DNA of 64,000 bases. Origin: Pycnopodia helianthoides. Lineage: Eukaryota; Echinodermata; Asteroidea; Forcipulatida; Asteriidae. The notes beneath the pieces are model-generated. The model was not told where the DNA came from and did not search any database. It was given only the letters and a program-made list of their open reading frames with translations. Below are positions 22,800 to 33,816 of the stretch, piece by piece; position 1 is the stretch's first letter; every line of letters starts with the position of its first letter. The translations under genes were made by a program, and so were the position numbers. The stretch is taken from assembly GCA_032158295.1 (NCBI GenBank), contig CM063246.1, forward strand, positions 4,001,371 to 4,065,370, in the 5' to 3' direction.

Positions 22800-23340
22800 A
22801 ATAATTTGCCTCTTTGTGTCCAAAATTAAGAGCTGCCCCTATCCCCAACCCCTGCCCCCATGAGATAATATTTAGATTATGTACGTTTTCGGGGTGTTTT
22901 TTTGTCGTCTAAATTCCGATTAAAAGCATCCTGTATGCCCATCTGAAATGTTGCTCCGTTCTTCATCAAATCAAGTTGCAATCATCGAGAAACAAGAATT
23001 ATTTTCCTTTCTTTTTTTCCTTCTTCTTCTTCTTCTTCTTTTTTCCCGTCGCTCTTCTCGTTACTTGAAGATATTCCTTTCATGTCCCGAAGTACTTCAA
23101 GCATTTTCCCCAAAAAATTCCCATGCATGTGCCCTGCATTATAACTGTATCATAGTCTGAAACTAAATCCCGATCTTTCCTCTACAACATGTCCCGGGGG
23201 CGGCTGTTAAATATTCATCTTTTTCTCCGTAGGTATTGAGTATTGGCCATTAAATACCTGTTTATATTTCATGGCAGACAGTTACAGAGATCTTTTCGGT
23301 CCAGCATAATATATCACTATATAGATTAATTGAGGATGGA
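22800..23340. promoter_or_regulatory. Candidate cis-regulatory block
   Basis: A repeat-poor stretch with TTAAATATTCATC (23206), GGCCATTAAATACC (23244) and TAGATTAATTGAGG (23322), typical of developmental enhancers but not diagnostic. A (CTT)n run lies at 23020-23042. Confidence 0.25.
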
Positions 23341-23784
23341 GTGGTCAGGCAGGGCCAATGCAGGCCGGCTCAAGTTGCGATCTGCCCACCTCCTCCGAAA
23401 CGGAGGATCCATGTTTTAAATTAACCTCCGTTTGATCAGTTTATAATTCAAAACTGATCTAATATTCTCTTTCCCATTGAGTTCCCAAGTACTTTATTAA
23501 ATAGTGTTATACGACATCATACATCATAAACAGGGCCCGAGGTGAAGCCAGAAATATAAAGTATCATGTGCTGCTTACAACCTGTGCACGGCGCTCGTGA
23601 ACCCTGTACACTTTCCAGAGCTACATATCAAATGCGGTTCGGGGGGGGGAAGAATGAGTTAAGGACGAGTTGAAGGTGCCTTTGGTCAAAAGAATCAAAC
23701 TCGTGCCAGTTTGGTTATTCTAAAAGTCCACCCTCTGTGAATCAAGATAAGGTACAGCTTTGGTAACACTGGCGGAAAGAGCTG

Positions 23785-23970
23785 CCAATTATTGCTTCGT
23801 CCTTCGGATGGGACCTAACAGCCGTGGGTCCCATGTGTTGTGTAATGCACGTACAAAGGACCCTTTTACGCTGATCGCTAAAAGAGAAGGGGTTTGCCCT
23901 GGTGTTTCTGCTGAATGCGCCGCAGCACCTTGTAAACACTTGTAAGGTGCTCTATAAATGGGTCTCATAA
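23785..23970 (+). mobile_element. SINE S1 body without head
   Basis: Matches the body of the S1 copy at 3.2 kb in the other orientation (TTATTGCTTCGTCCTTCGGA, GGTCCCATGTGTTGTGTAAT, CGCCGCAGCACCTTGTAAAC). It ends AAGGTGCTCTATAAATGGGT. The tRNA-like head is missing. Confidence 0.75.
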
Positions 23971-24640
23971 TTCAAAAACTCCTAAAAACCTGTCTTAAAA
24001 AAATAACAAGCTCCATGAGACGCCGGTATATACAACAAAAATAAATAAATAAATTAGTCTGGTGCACACTCTGTTGATGAAGACAAGGTACTACATTTGT
24101 GAACCTTTATAAAAACAAATCAAATGATTCATGCTCATCAGTCATTAGTTGAAACAAAGAGCACGGTTGAAATAAACCAAAAACATTGATGGATACATGT
24201 ACCTACTGCCACTAGTGATCATTTTTTTTTTTATGCCTAATCTCTTGAATCAAGATAAAGCACATCATTGGAAATAGTAATGCTTATCATTCGTTAGGTA
24301 CAACCTTGAGATTGAAGGCAAAACAGCCGTTTTTTCCAAATGGTTATTATATTTGTTTATTTGAAGGCGCATTATTGAATAAATTGATAGATTGCGTCTG
24401 TCGCTGTCTTTAGGATTTGAAACTTTGTGGAATTGGATGTACTAAAGTTTGCAGGCACCTTGTTATTATCTCGCTGATTAAGTGTGGTAGCTCTCAGAAG
24501 AATCTTTGGTGTAACATCTCTTTCTTTCTTTTTTCCCCCTTTTTAAAAATCGAAATTAGCACTTTAAAAGTAAACTGGCTCATCTTGTTTTAACATACCT
24601 ATTATCGGTTTTGTTTATGTTGATTTTAATTGACAGTACG
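23971..24640. other. No gene seen
   Basis: AT-rich, with an AAATAAATAAATAAA run near 24040. Nothing assignable. Confidence 0.35.
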
Positions 24641-24775
24641 GCAAGTAGGTGATAGGATTGTGTCTTAAGCGTGAAATTTGGAGCACAGAGTACATGTTTG
24701 TGTCAAGAAAGATATTTGGCTATAGGGCCATCGCAGATTCGTCTTTTGAAAAAATACAGGTAGAATAAGATGCAA
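24640..24775. repeat. Dispersed repeat I, copy 1
   Basis: GCAAGTAGGTGATAGGATTG and AGAAAGATATTTGGCTATAG recur in the same order at 47180-47310. Nature unknown. Confidence 0.65.
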
Positions 24776-25006
24776 TTTTCAAAATTTACAAAGTGGCTGC
24801 TATTGCTTGTTTTTCTACCAATATGTTTTTTAAAAGACAAGTCTGGGCTGGCCCAATAGCAAATATCTTTCTTATGGCATAGGCCAACTCAGACTGTGCC
24901 AAATTCAATGCTTTATCATCAAAGGCACAATTCCCCCAAATATTTCCCCTAACTGCCCCATATGGAGAAAGCTTGATAAAGTGCCCTTTTCATTACTCAC
25001 ACTTTG

Positions 25007-25320
25007 CGGTCTAGTTCACCGGACCCAAGCTCTGGTGTTGTCAGCAGCAGAGTGTGGGTTCGAATCCCGGTCATGACACTTGTGCCCCTTGAGCAAGGCA
25101 CTTAACCATAATTGCTTCGTAAAAAGTTGGGAAGGTAGTGCATTCTGCTCTACCAGCCAGGCTCCTAGTGGATGATGCCCATGCCTACATCCTTACGGAC
25201 TGTGAAGGGGGGTAACCCTGTTTCAGCCCCAGGAGTAGGTGGCAATGTGCCCCTGGTGACAGTTGATTTGGAAGTGTAGCCCTCACCTTGCCGTCCGGCC
25301 TAGTGATGTTAGGTGATATC
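25007..25320 (+). mobile_element. SINE S1, long-body subtype, 5' truncated
   Basis: Begins inside the tRNA-like head (A box lost), with B box GGTTCGAATCC at 25059-25069. The body matches 4395-4660 on the opposite strand, including TTACGGACTGTGAAGGGG and CCCCAGGAGTAGGTGGCAAT. Confidence 0.8.
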
Positions 25321-25445
25321 TCATTTAAAAATGTTAAAACTCTGCTTAGCAAATGTAGGAGAGGACAAAACACATAGCGTGGTGTTTTGGCTGCTAAGCA
25401 AGATTTATCTGAGCTAAGCAGATTGGTGTGATTAAAGCAGCTGGA
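25321..25445. mobile_element. MITE family E fragment
   Basis: CTGCTTAGCAAATG, GGCTGCTAAGCAAGATTTAT and GAGCTAAGCAG are typical interior motifs of family E. No GGGCCC ends remain. Confidence 0.5.
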
Positions 25446-25744
25446 AGAAATTTGCCGCAGCCATCAAAATCAGTTTAATAGGGGTGTGTTTGAGTAGCCA
25501 CCCCTACGTTACTCACATCAAATCAAATGAGTGAGCCCTCCACATAGTTTAAACGAATGACTATACACTTCCTTGTATGAGTCAGGTGTGACAGTGGAAA
25601 TGTCAAAGGTCAATATTCATCCATTATTTAATTTTCACAATAAAAATTTAACAACTATATTTTATTAGGTAAGGTTTTTTCTTCTTCTACAGTTAAGCGC
25701 CCTTTAATTCTTGTCTTGAAATTGAGTGACCATGGATAATGCTG

Positions 25745-25980
25745 TTTGTTATTTATTTTATTTGATTTATTTAGCCATGGTAGCCATACAATTTTCTATT
25801 AACTGCTTCCCCTGGGAGTCCTTGATACATACAATATAAAATGCACAGGAATAAAATACAAACACAGCAAAAAAAATCACCTAAATGAATACATGGGTTT
25901 CTAAGAAATACTGAATGGGGCCTAAGAATAAAAAATGCAAAAACAACACATCCAATCGCAAAGAAAAGTGAGAGGTGTTC
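25745..25980 (-). mobile_element. LINE 3' end with (AAAT)-type tail
   Basis: On the minus strand: ACTCCCAGGGGAAGCAG, then ATGGCTACCATGGC, then TAAATAAATCAAATAAAATA. This form of 3' UTR and tail is typical of CR1-like LINEs. No ORF remains. Confidence 0.6.
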
Positions 25981-25983
25981 TGA

Positions 25984-26454
25984 AATAATAATAATAATAA
26001 TAATAATAATATAATAATAGACATTTGTATAGCGCATATTGCAAAAAAGCCTCTAAGCGCTTAAACGTAAACACACAATTAACAAAACTAAGCAATAGGG
26101 AATATAGACAAACAAATAAACAAAGAATTAATGATCACAAAAGGCTAACTTAAACAATGAGTTTTCAACCTGGACTTAAATGTATCAACATTGTGAGAAG
26201 TGCGAATATTGAGGGGAAGATTGTTCCATAGGGAAGAAGCAGCTAAGAAAAGGATCTTTCACCATAGTTTTTGAGCTGATTCGTTGTTTAAATTCCAAAA
26301 GAAACTGAGTAGATGATCGCAGAGTTCGTGTAGGAGTGTAGTGGTGGATTACATCTGTTAAGTAGGTAGGAGCGAGACCATGATAGGCTTTGAAAGTGAC
26401 ATCATTGTTCAGCTGGTAAGAAGTATGAAGAGGGGGGGTTAAAAACCAAACCAA
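25984..26454 (-). mobile_element. LINE 3' end with reverse-transcriptase C-terminus (decayed)
   Basis: The minus strand encodes a familiar C-terminal region of a CR1-like LINE: KAYHGLAPTYLTDVIHHYTP and TRTLRSS in one frame, NYGERSF in the next, then SLWNNLPLNIRTSHNV and FKSRLKTHCLS in a third, ending with TAG at 26147-26145. Two frameshifts near 26230-26270 break the frame. The 3' UTR contains TATGCGCTATACAAATG and ends in (ATT)n at 25984-26018. Confidence 0.85.
26145..26454 (-). pseudogene. LINE ORF2 C-terminal remnant
   Basis: The coding part of the element above. About 100 residues of the thumb/C-terminal region survive in three frames; the catalytic reverse-transcriptase domain and endonuclease are absent. 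The LWNNLP and KSRLKTH motifs mark the very end of the protein. Confidence 0.8.
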
Positions 26455-26459
26455 AATAA

Positions 26460-27868
26460 AACCGTGCTACAAGTGCATAGGTGGGCTTGGAAAACAACAA
26501 AAGTATAAAGTAAGAGATGCTCGGATCGAACGGCAGGACAAATTGTACAAAAAATTTAAAGGACACAGTGCAGTTAGCTAAGCTGTTGCTAAATAATTAG
26601 TTTCTAATAAATGTTTGCGCAACATGTGATATCAGGGTCTGCCTCCGCTATCCCGTTTCCCTGAGCAGGGTGGTGTGTGGCTGACAATGGGTCAGCCACA
26701 CCAGAGTGACGTCATGAGCTACTCGAATGACATAGAGAGACTTAGTGCTGACTTTGGTGGGGGAGGGGGGAGGGGGGGTGAGGGGGAGGTACTCTGACGC
26801 ATCCTAATTCACGGCTGAAAGGGCAAAATTGTACGACCCTCTTATAGACCATGTGACCTGTGACATCACACGTTTACAAAGGAGCCACCGAGCCCGGCGT
26901 TCCTGCAGGCACGATTTGTACATATACATGTAGATCTCAAGGAAGAAAATATTAAATCTTGTTTTTTTTTTTATGGCGATTGCATCGTCTGATTTTTATC
27001 AACTTTTGATATGAAGAAAATGGGTCACATCTCCAAACTTGTTCAGCTGTGTGAAAATTATGACACGAAATGTAATAACAAAAATTCCCAGTATGACCAG
27101 TGCAGTATCTTGCCATCCAGAAAGGCCCTAGAATGTCCAAGGTCACTCTTTTTTTGTAAACAAATGTTTCATGGTCTATTGTTACAGTGAGAAATTGATA
27201 TTCTCCATTGCTTAATTGCGCACAGGGGGAAGCGGCAAGAATAAACTCAAAGCTGTAAGGTTAAGCGTTTGTGAACACTTCATTATTGTTCACTACACAA
27301 ATTGTATACACCACGCACATTAGCTTCTTTGCGGGAAAAAAAAAAAAACATTTCATTTGAGTTACTTGTGCATGTTGGTTTTAGCATAAAGTAGCCTAGA
27401 GGCAGTGCAGTTCCTTGACTGATTAAAAAAAATCAAATTAAACCGGAATCGCTCAAACTTCATTGCACATTCCTCTACCTTTATTCATCCTTTACTTATA
27501 AGAGCACTTTTGAATGCGGTGACATTTTCACTCAAAATATGCCTAGAATGAAGGTTGCAGATTGTCATTCAAGCAACTTTGTTTGTTTTTTATTTACCAT
27601 CCCCTGGGGGAAGGGGGGGTGGGTCTGCTGATGTGCATTCTGTGTGGTGCATTTCTGAAATGAGAAGTGTTGCAGTGCATGGCCTTGGTGTTGGCAAGGT
27701 ATGACCAGGGAGATACAACAGGTTTATTGGATAATAAATTATCTACCCCTGATGACAAGTTGCTGTGTACAGATTATGAAATTTTCTTCATCTGGGGGAA
27801 GCAAACTGTTAGTGTTGATGTTACACCTGGGTTTATTGACACTGACTGACTGACCTCATGTTGCCACT
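26460..27868. other. No gene seen
   Basis: Includes a G-rich run at 26757-26788, T and A runs at 26961 and 27336, and short featureless frames. A 60-codon frame at 27667-27849 is not recognisable. Confidence 0.4.
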
Positions 27869-28302
27869 TGGGGACCAATTTCGTAAAGAACTTAAAAATG
27901 ATGCTTAAACAAATTGCCCTGCTGAGCAAAAATGAGCAGGGAACCTGTCGCATCCAGTGTCCAATACATGGCATTGTGGCTGGTAACCTGGGTCCAATTT
28001 TAATGGCTCCGCTTACCGCTGAATTCTGCGCTTAAGAACACCATTTGCAGCTTACAGGGCAAGTGCCGAATTTTCTGCGCTAGCTGTGTAAGCAAAGAAT
28101 GCCTAGCAGCGTGGAGTATGCCTGCGCACAAGTACACATTCCTTTCTAACCTGTGAAATATTTGGTTAGCACAGACAAATCTTCCCTTACCAGAAGCGGG
28201 TTGCCAGCCAAACTGCCATGAAGTTTACATTATTGCCACCGGTGCCCTGTTCCTATCTGCTTAACAATGTTTTCTGCGTACGGTTTTATGAAATTGGGCC
28301 TA
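27869..28302. mobile_element. MITE family E, two copies merged or nested
   Basis: Outer ends GGGGACCAATTTCGTAAAG and TTTATGAAATTGGGCCTAGG enclose an inner left end GGGTCCAATTTTAATGGCTC at 27990. This looks like one E copy inserted in or joined to another. Confidence 0.7.
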
Positions 28303-28663
28303 GGTTATTTAAACACGTCATGTTGCTATCGATTTTGATGTGCATTTGTTTGTTTTGTTAAACTAACCTTGTGATAGTGTCACTCCATTTGTTAAAGTAA
28401 TGGTGCGACCAACGATAATATTTGTAGTTAGTTTCATAACTGCACATATCAAGTTCTCTTTAAAGTATGGTTGTGATCAAAGCTGAAATTCAGGAAGCAG
28501 TGAAACAGGACAAAATGCTAAGGAGAGTAAAAGGGTTTACCAATCAAAATATCTGGCTATTTGGCTGTTAACCTGCTTCTACTGAGCAAGATTTTTCTAC
28601 ATTTCACAATTTGATCAAACATCCTCTGATGCCTTCCTCCTTATCATGCAAAATCTCCAAGCT

Positions 28664-28843
28664 GGGCCCACTTTCATAGAGCTGCTTGGGCACAAAAAGT
28701 AGGTAAGCACAATATAACCATGCTTAAAAGAAAATACAATGTCACATGTACCATTTGTGACTGGTATCCTGCTCATTTGTGCTTAGTGACAATTGTAAAG
28801 TAATGTTTTCTGCTTATAAGCAGCTCTATGAAATCGTACCCTG
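28664..28843. mobile_element. MITE family E, full length
   Basis: Ends TGGGCCCACTTTCATAGAGC and GCAGCTCTATGAAATCGTACC, enclosing GGTAAGCACAATATAACCA and GTGCTTAGTGACAATTG. Confidence 0.82.
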
Positions 28844-28924
28844 GTGCCTACTTTACGAAGGGAAATTGCCTCCATGCCCCTGGTCAATTGCATTCATGCC
28901 CCTGGTCAATTGCCTGATGTCTTC

Positions 28925-29335
28925 TAATTTAGAACCTAATTTTGGGTTGAATAGCGCTCTACCAACTGAGTTATCTAGCCCTATTGTTTGCGGTTTCCCT
29001 TTTTTGTCAATATCTTTGTTCGGGGGGGGGGGGGTGCTAGTCAGAATCCATTGCATCCCCTTAAAGGTAACCCCTTTGCTGCTGCTTACCAGGTTGTATC
29101 GTAAACTTGGGTGTGCTCCCTGGCTATACGACAGTTAAAGGCTGTATGGCTTCTGACTGGCACCCTCAAAGAAAGATATTGACAAAATAGGGAGACCTCC
29201 AATATTAGGGCTGAGATAGCTCGGTTGGTAGAGTGCAGAATTGTCAATCCAGAGGCCGCAGGTTCAAGACACGCTCCAGTCAATTTTTCTTTGTTCAACC
29301 CTCAAATTATTTAACATTTACTCAGTCAGTTGATT
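28925..29335. mobile_element. Large palindrome of two SINE S2 units (element F type)
   Basis: A minus-strand S2 relic (GCGCTCTACCAACTGAGTTA at 28953-28972) faces a plus-strand S2 unit (A box TAGCTCGGTTGG at 29217-29228, B box GGTTCAAGAC at 29260). Between them TATCTTTGTTCGGGG / AAAGAAAGATATTGAC and TAAACTTGGGTGTGCTCC form inverted segments. An F-like terminus ACTCAGTCAGTTG closes the right side. Confidence 0.75.
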
Positions 29336-30335
29336 ACTCTAATTTACAGCCACTACCCTTTTTTTCGGGATAACTTTGGTGGCATGACCATTATCTACAT
29401 AGCCTGTCGGATTGTCTTACATCAAGGTGGTTTTTTCTCGGGCGTAATTTGGGAAAAGAATTTCCTCGATCGGAATGGCCTACTTTGAATGAAAAAGGTA
29501 AATGCATTGATAAACTGGTACCCAACCTTGTGTACCTACGTCATAGATCACCTACAAGCTTGCAGTGTCACCATTTGGGCACTCACTGCATCATGTGAAG
29601 AGCCCACAGGTGGATGAGTAATATAGAATAGCATTACTTGGCAATATTTGAACAACAAATTTGTCATTGATTCCGTGAAGTGTTGACTGTTTTCCCCCTG
29701 TAAGGTTTGGTTTTTGGATTTTTTTTTTTAGTATTCTAAGGTTGGATTGCAAATGGAGACTCCCAACGGAGACCCTTCATTTCTGTTTTTAAAACCATCA
29801 GGATTCGGTAAAAGGGTGTCCAAATTTGCTGGAAATTAAAAAATTGGGTGTCAAAGTTGTTCACTTACAATACATTTACATTTAAATGACAGATAAAACA
29901 GGGTGTCCAAATTGAAAACAGGGTGTCCAAAAGACACCCAGACATCCCTCTGGGTGACAGTAACACTATGGATTTGACTGTATTGTTGATTTGTTAACAC
30001 AATTTTTCCATTAAGCGTGTCCGAAAAAAAAATTATAAGAAACGGTAGCTGTTTTGGAAATGTTGATGTTATGTAAACAGGAGAAACATTGGAAAGTGTC
30101 AGTTCAGGACACGACCTTTATTTTGACTTCTCTGGTTGAGTGTATTAGTAGTAAAACCATGCGACCCTTTGTGGCCGCTATGTCCAGTTTGGTGCAAGCC
30201 ATTTGCGGCCGCTATGCGCTCTAAAGGGTTAAACATAAACTTGCACAACACAGAAGTGTACGAGACACGATACACTAACTACTCACACTACATTGGAACA
30301 CAGGAAAATATAGCACTTCTGCGATACAAGCAAAC
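29336..30335. other. No gene seen
   Basis: Contains CAGGGTGTCCAA in duplicate at about 29900-29930 and a block GTGGCCGCTATG / GCGGCCGCTATG repeated at 30171 and 30208. No coding structure is evident. Confidence 0.4.
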
Positions 30336-30475
30336 TTGACGTGTAGCTTAGAATAGTACGTTTTGAAACAGGGTCTGATATGGGCTGTTTGATATAAGTT
30401 TATATCACACTCTTGTTGCTTCGGATAGACCAATCAGAATCAAAGATTAAAGTTTGCTTGAAGATAATGACAAAT
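30335..30475. repeat. Dispersed repeat G, copy 1
   Basis: GTGTAGCTTAGAATAGTACG, CAGGGTCTGATATGGGC, TATATCACACTCTTGTTGCT and GTTTGCTTGAAGAT recur in order at 39397-39556. Confidence 0.75.
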
Positions 30476-30479
30476 ATGC

Positions 30480-31725
30480 ATCCCTGTGGAGATTTCTTTG
30501 TTCTTTCTTTGTCCCTGTACTTAAAACATCCTCCCATAGACTTTGTACACAAAATTCCTTGTGGGGCTTCTCCCTCTTTAGAATTCCTTTGTGGAGGAAG
30601 CCTTTTGTTCTTGAAGTCTCTGGTCTCCATAATGTAGCAAATACAGGGACAATATTGCTTGACTAACCCAATTGTGATTTTTTCTCGGTCATTTGTCAGA
30701 AGTTTTGTTCTGCAGGCCTTGCACTTAAGCTTTTTGTAAGTAAACTGTGCGTTTTACTTGCTCCCGGATAGTTCTAGTAGCCCAGATTTCAAACATGGAT
30801 TGTCATGAATGTATCTTTCTGATGCATTAATGACAACCAGTTTAATGATCAATTTAAATTACATCCAAACACTCAAAAACAGCTGAGTACTTTTGTTTTA
30901 ATATTGTTATTAACAAGTTGAGTAGGTTACACAGTTTTGAGTAGCCCACAGGGCAAGTTGAGAAGTGTTAGTCACTTGCGCATACCAGTTTTAGCTAGAC
31001 ATTGTGCACCTGGAGCTCAGTTGTTCATTGTTGATTTTCTTAACCTTGGTGTCTTTTTTTATCCATCAGAAATAACTTTCTGAGAGGTGTATTTTTACCT
31101 TTGTCCTTCCTCTCATCCTGTGGTTATTTCTTGACGATGGATACAGGTCTTCCTGACAACAAGGTCACGGTTTGCATACATTCATACTTGTTGCCCCCCC
31201 CCCCTCTGCATTTGTGGGTGGGGGGGATGTGTTTTGTGTATTTTTGCGTTTCCATTTTCTGCTTCTTTTTTTTCGCTCAGAGTCTTTGGTTTGATGTGGA
31301 CGAGTGTTGTGGAGTGTTTGGCCGCAGGTTTGCCTGTGTGCTTAGTTTGCCATTGATGTGTGTGTTCGGCGTATCTTTAGAGTGTTGATTTAGGTTGGAT
31401 AATAATACGTGGACGGATAACTTGAAGAGACGGGTACGCCGGTGGAAACGGAACCCCTCCAGTTCAAATAATTTCAAATAAGTATTCAAAAGCTCACCTG
31501 ACTCAGAGTTGTTAAAAGCAGCAATCCTTCGGAGAAATGAATCCACTTGAAGGCGTCTTATCTTTGTGAAAACAGTAATTGAGTATACCCAATTGAGACA
31601 GTCGACTCCGTGTTCATTTTTAAAATAATAAAATTAATTGCATCTTATTTTAAAGGCAGGGTCATTTGTTTGCTTGTGTTTTTGGTCGACGTAATTCTGA
31701 TTTGTAAGCAAAATTAGGCAAGAAA
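30480..31725. other. No gene seen
   Basis: Unique-looking DNA with a C run at 31194 and G run at 31218. A 95-codon plus frame (31101-31388) and an 89-codon minus frame (31277-31546) overlap and show no domain. Confidence 0.4.
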
Positions 31726-31730
31726 GATAC

Positions 31731-32643
31731 AATATATATTCGGTTTGCGGTAACACCATGTGTATAAATATCTACTTTGCTGTTTAGATTTTGTTCTTTA
31801 GAGAACTTGTCTTGCTATTTATTCTACTACCGCGGAGTAGATTTTCAGAATTTGGGAGACTTCTCAGTTCTGAAAAGAACTGTCCTGCTTATTAACTACT
31901 ACCTGGGCGGGAGGTAGGAAAATCGGCCTGGACTACTACTTTAGCTTTGTGGATCGGGGGGGGCTTCTCGTAACTAACTGCACTGCCGCGGAGTGAATTC
32001 TTTTTGGTCTCAACGTTTCGACTAGCTTGCTCTAGTCATCGTCAGGAGACGATAGCAAAAAGAACCTGTGAAAGTTTCAGTTGAGTACAGTTCCTACTTG
32101 TTGAGAGAACAGCACAAAAACTATCATGGTATTTTTCATGAAGAACGTTGAACCCATCCCCCATTTAGCGAGGTAACAGCAGGTACCAACCGCATCTCTG
32201 ACTGTATTGAGGGCAGCATTCAAACGGACACCATTGAAATTCCCAAAGTCGCCTGCAGGCGATCTTTGGAGATTCAAATTTGTCAACACACTTTTATTGA
32301 TTTCTAATCAACCGAGGGGCACTGCAGACGAAAGGATGTTGCAGGATGCTTTACCACCATTACCATCTTTATGACAAGCAGACTTTCAGATAAAAAAATT
32401 ACACAATTGTTGTGGTCATCACCAAAGTATGACCCTACCTTTTAAAGTCACAATGCAACCACCAAAAAGCAGTTGAACAAGTTTTGTTTTGTTTAATTAT
32501 TGGTCTAAAGGGGAACGTTCCAAGTCCTCAGTAAAGAAGGATTCTAGAAAATGTATATTCGGTTTGCGGTAACTCCATGTGTATAATTATCTACTTTGCT
32601 GCACTTGTAGATTTTGTTCTTTAGAGAACTTGTCTTGCTATTC
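31731..32643 (-). mobile_element. Penelope-like element fragment between 90-bp direct repeats
   Basis: About 90 bp starting TATATTCGGTTTGCGGTAAC at 31736 recurs at 32555 (shared TCTACTTTGCTG and TTCTTTAGAGAACTTGTCTT), like pseudo-LTRs. Between them, on the minus strand, are a hammerhead-like fold (32050-32007), CACTCCGCGGCAGTGCAG, a palindromic CTACCTCCCGCCCAGGTAG and a 7-bp hairpin (31882-31865). The assignment rests on the known link between Penelope-like elements and hammerhead motifs. No reverse transcriptase or GIY-YIG domain is present. Confidence 0.6.
32007..32050 (-). ncRNA. Hammerhead-ribozyme-like motif
   Basis: Minus strand in order: GTCTC (helix I, 32050-32046), CTGACGA core (32045-32039), T, GACTAG-AGCAAG-CTAGTC (helix II with 6-nt loop, 32037-32020), GAAACGTT (32019-32012, GAA plus minimal ACGT helix III and cleavage-site T), GAGAC (32011-32007, pairs exactly with GTCTC). 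This fits a type I hammerhead with a very short helix III, which would work best as a dimer. The extra T between core and helix II departs from the consensus and may lower activity. Confidence 0.6.
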
Positions 32644-32837
32644 TAGAAAAACTGTACAAAAAGGGGGAAAATTTGATGGGGCTCGGAATCAGTATATTAA
32701 CGTGAGCCTTGTTTCTTCACAGAAACAAGAGAAACACAAGTTTGTTTTTTGTTCTTTCTTCTCTTTTCCAAGTATTGGTAGTTCATTTTGTACAACCAAC
32801 ATATCTTTTTCAGAGCTGTTATTTATCAGGATTTTAT

Positions 32838-33045
32838 CCTGATTTTAGGATTTTTCATCTGGGCCTTCAGATTTTCTTGAAACTGAAAGAATCAAAATTG
32901 CCATCACTGGGATGAAAGACTTCTCAGCCCTTGTCATGGACCAAACCTTCAGATATCCAATTGAAATGATGTAGAGAGTCTGTATATAAAAACCCCCTTG
33001 AAACGTAACATCCTGTAGCTTGGTCGGATTTATCTCCACGCCAAG
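32838..33045. repeat. Dispersed repeat H, copy 3 (diverged)
   Basis: CTGATTTTAGGATTTTTC, CCTTCAGATTTTCTTGAAA and AGAGTCTGTATAT relate it to copies at 13.7, 22.2 and 58.5 kb. Confidence 0.5.
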
Positions 33046-33816
33046 AACAAACTGTTATCCAATTTTCGTGATTTTTTTAATTTCCATACAATCTCAGATT
33101 CTAAATTAATGTTGATGTGACTTGATAGTTATTACTGTGTGTCCGTAGGCCTATCTGTATAACACTTATTATCATTGAGTCACATTGTGTCTCAATACAT
33201 ATCAAATTTCCCTGTTTTGAAATTCCTTAACATATCTCCCCCCCCCCAAAAAAAAAAAACAAGCAAACAGAGAAATTCAAATAAAGTAATTATTCATAGA
33301 TGACAATTTTCCCACCTAGTTGTTTCCTGAAAACGCAACGATTACATTAGACCACGGTACCCTAACGAATCTACCCCTCAAAAGAAATATGAGAAAAAAA
33401 CAAAATGAAAAATCAATGTTGCACCTTCCCTCAATAATAATATATATATAGAAAAAAAAAGACACACTCATTCTGCCAAGATTCATAGTGCTCCCAACCC
33501 CATCCCTAAAGGCCTCCCAGTCTCCTCAAGGACATGTCCATTTCAGGAAATGCCATCAGAATTTAATTTTATGACAGTCATAATGTTTGAAAGGTGCTTC
33601 TCCTGTTGATGTACACAGAGGTTAAGTGTGGAATTCAGGCTGGTGAGGCAGCCCCCCAGGCTTCCTTTTTTTTTAAAGTGACCATCATTGCATCAAAAGG
33701 ACATCATCAACAGAAGAAAGAGAGAAGTAAAACGTACCTGCTGGGACCAAACATGTTGCTTAACCAATTTAGTCGTAGTAATGAGCCTGGAACCGGACAC
33801 TTGCTGTATATTATTG
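33046..33816. other. No gene seen
   Basis: AT-rich with C and A runs at 33238-33260 and a TATATATATA tract at 33440. Nothing assignable. Confidence 0.35.

Noticed and set aside
26185..26454. 89-codon frame as an intact gene
   Set aside because: It is the frameshifted C-terminus of a LINE reverse transcriptase, reported as a pseudogene remnant instead.
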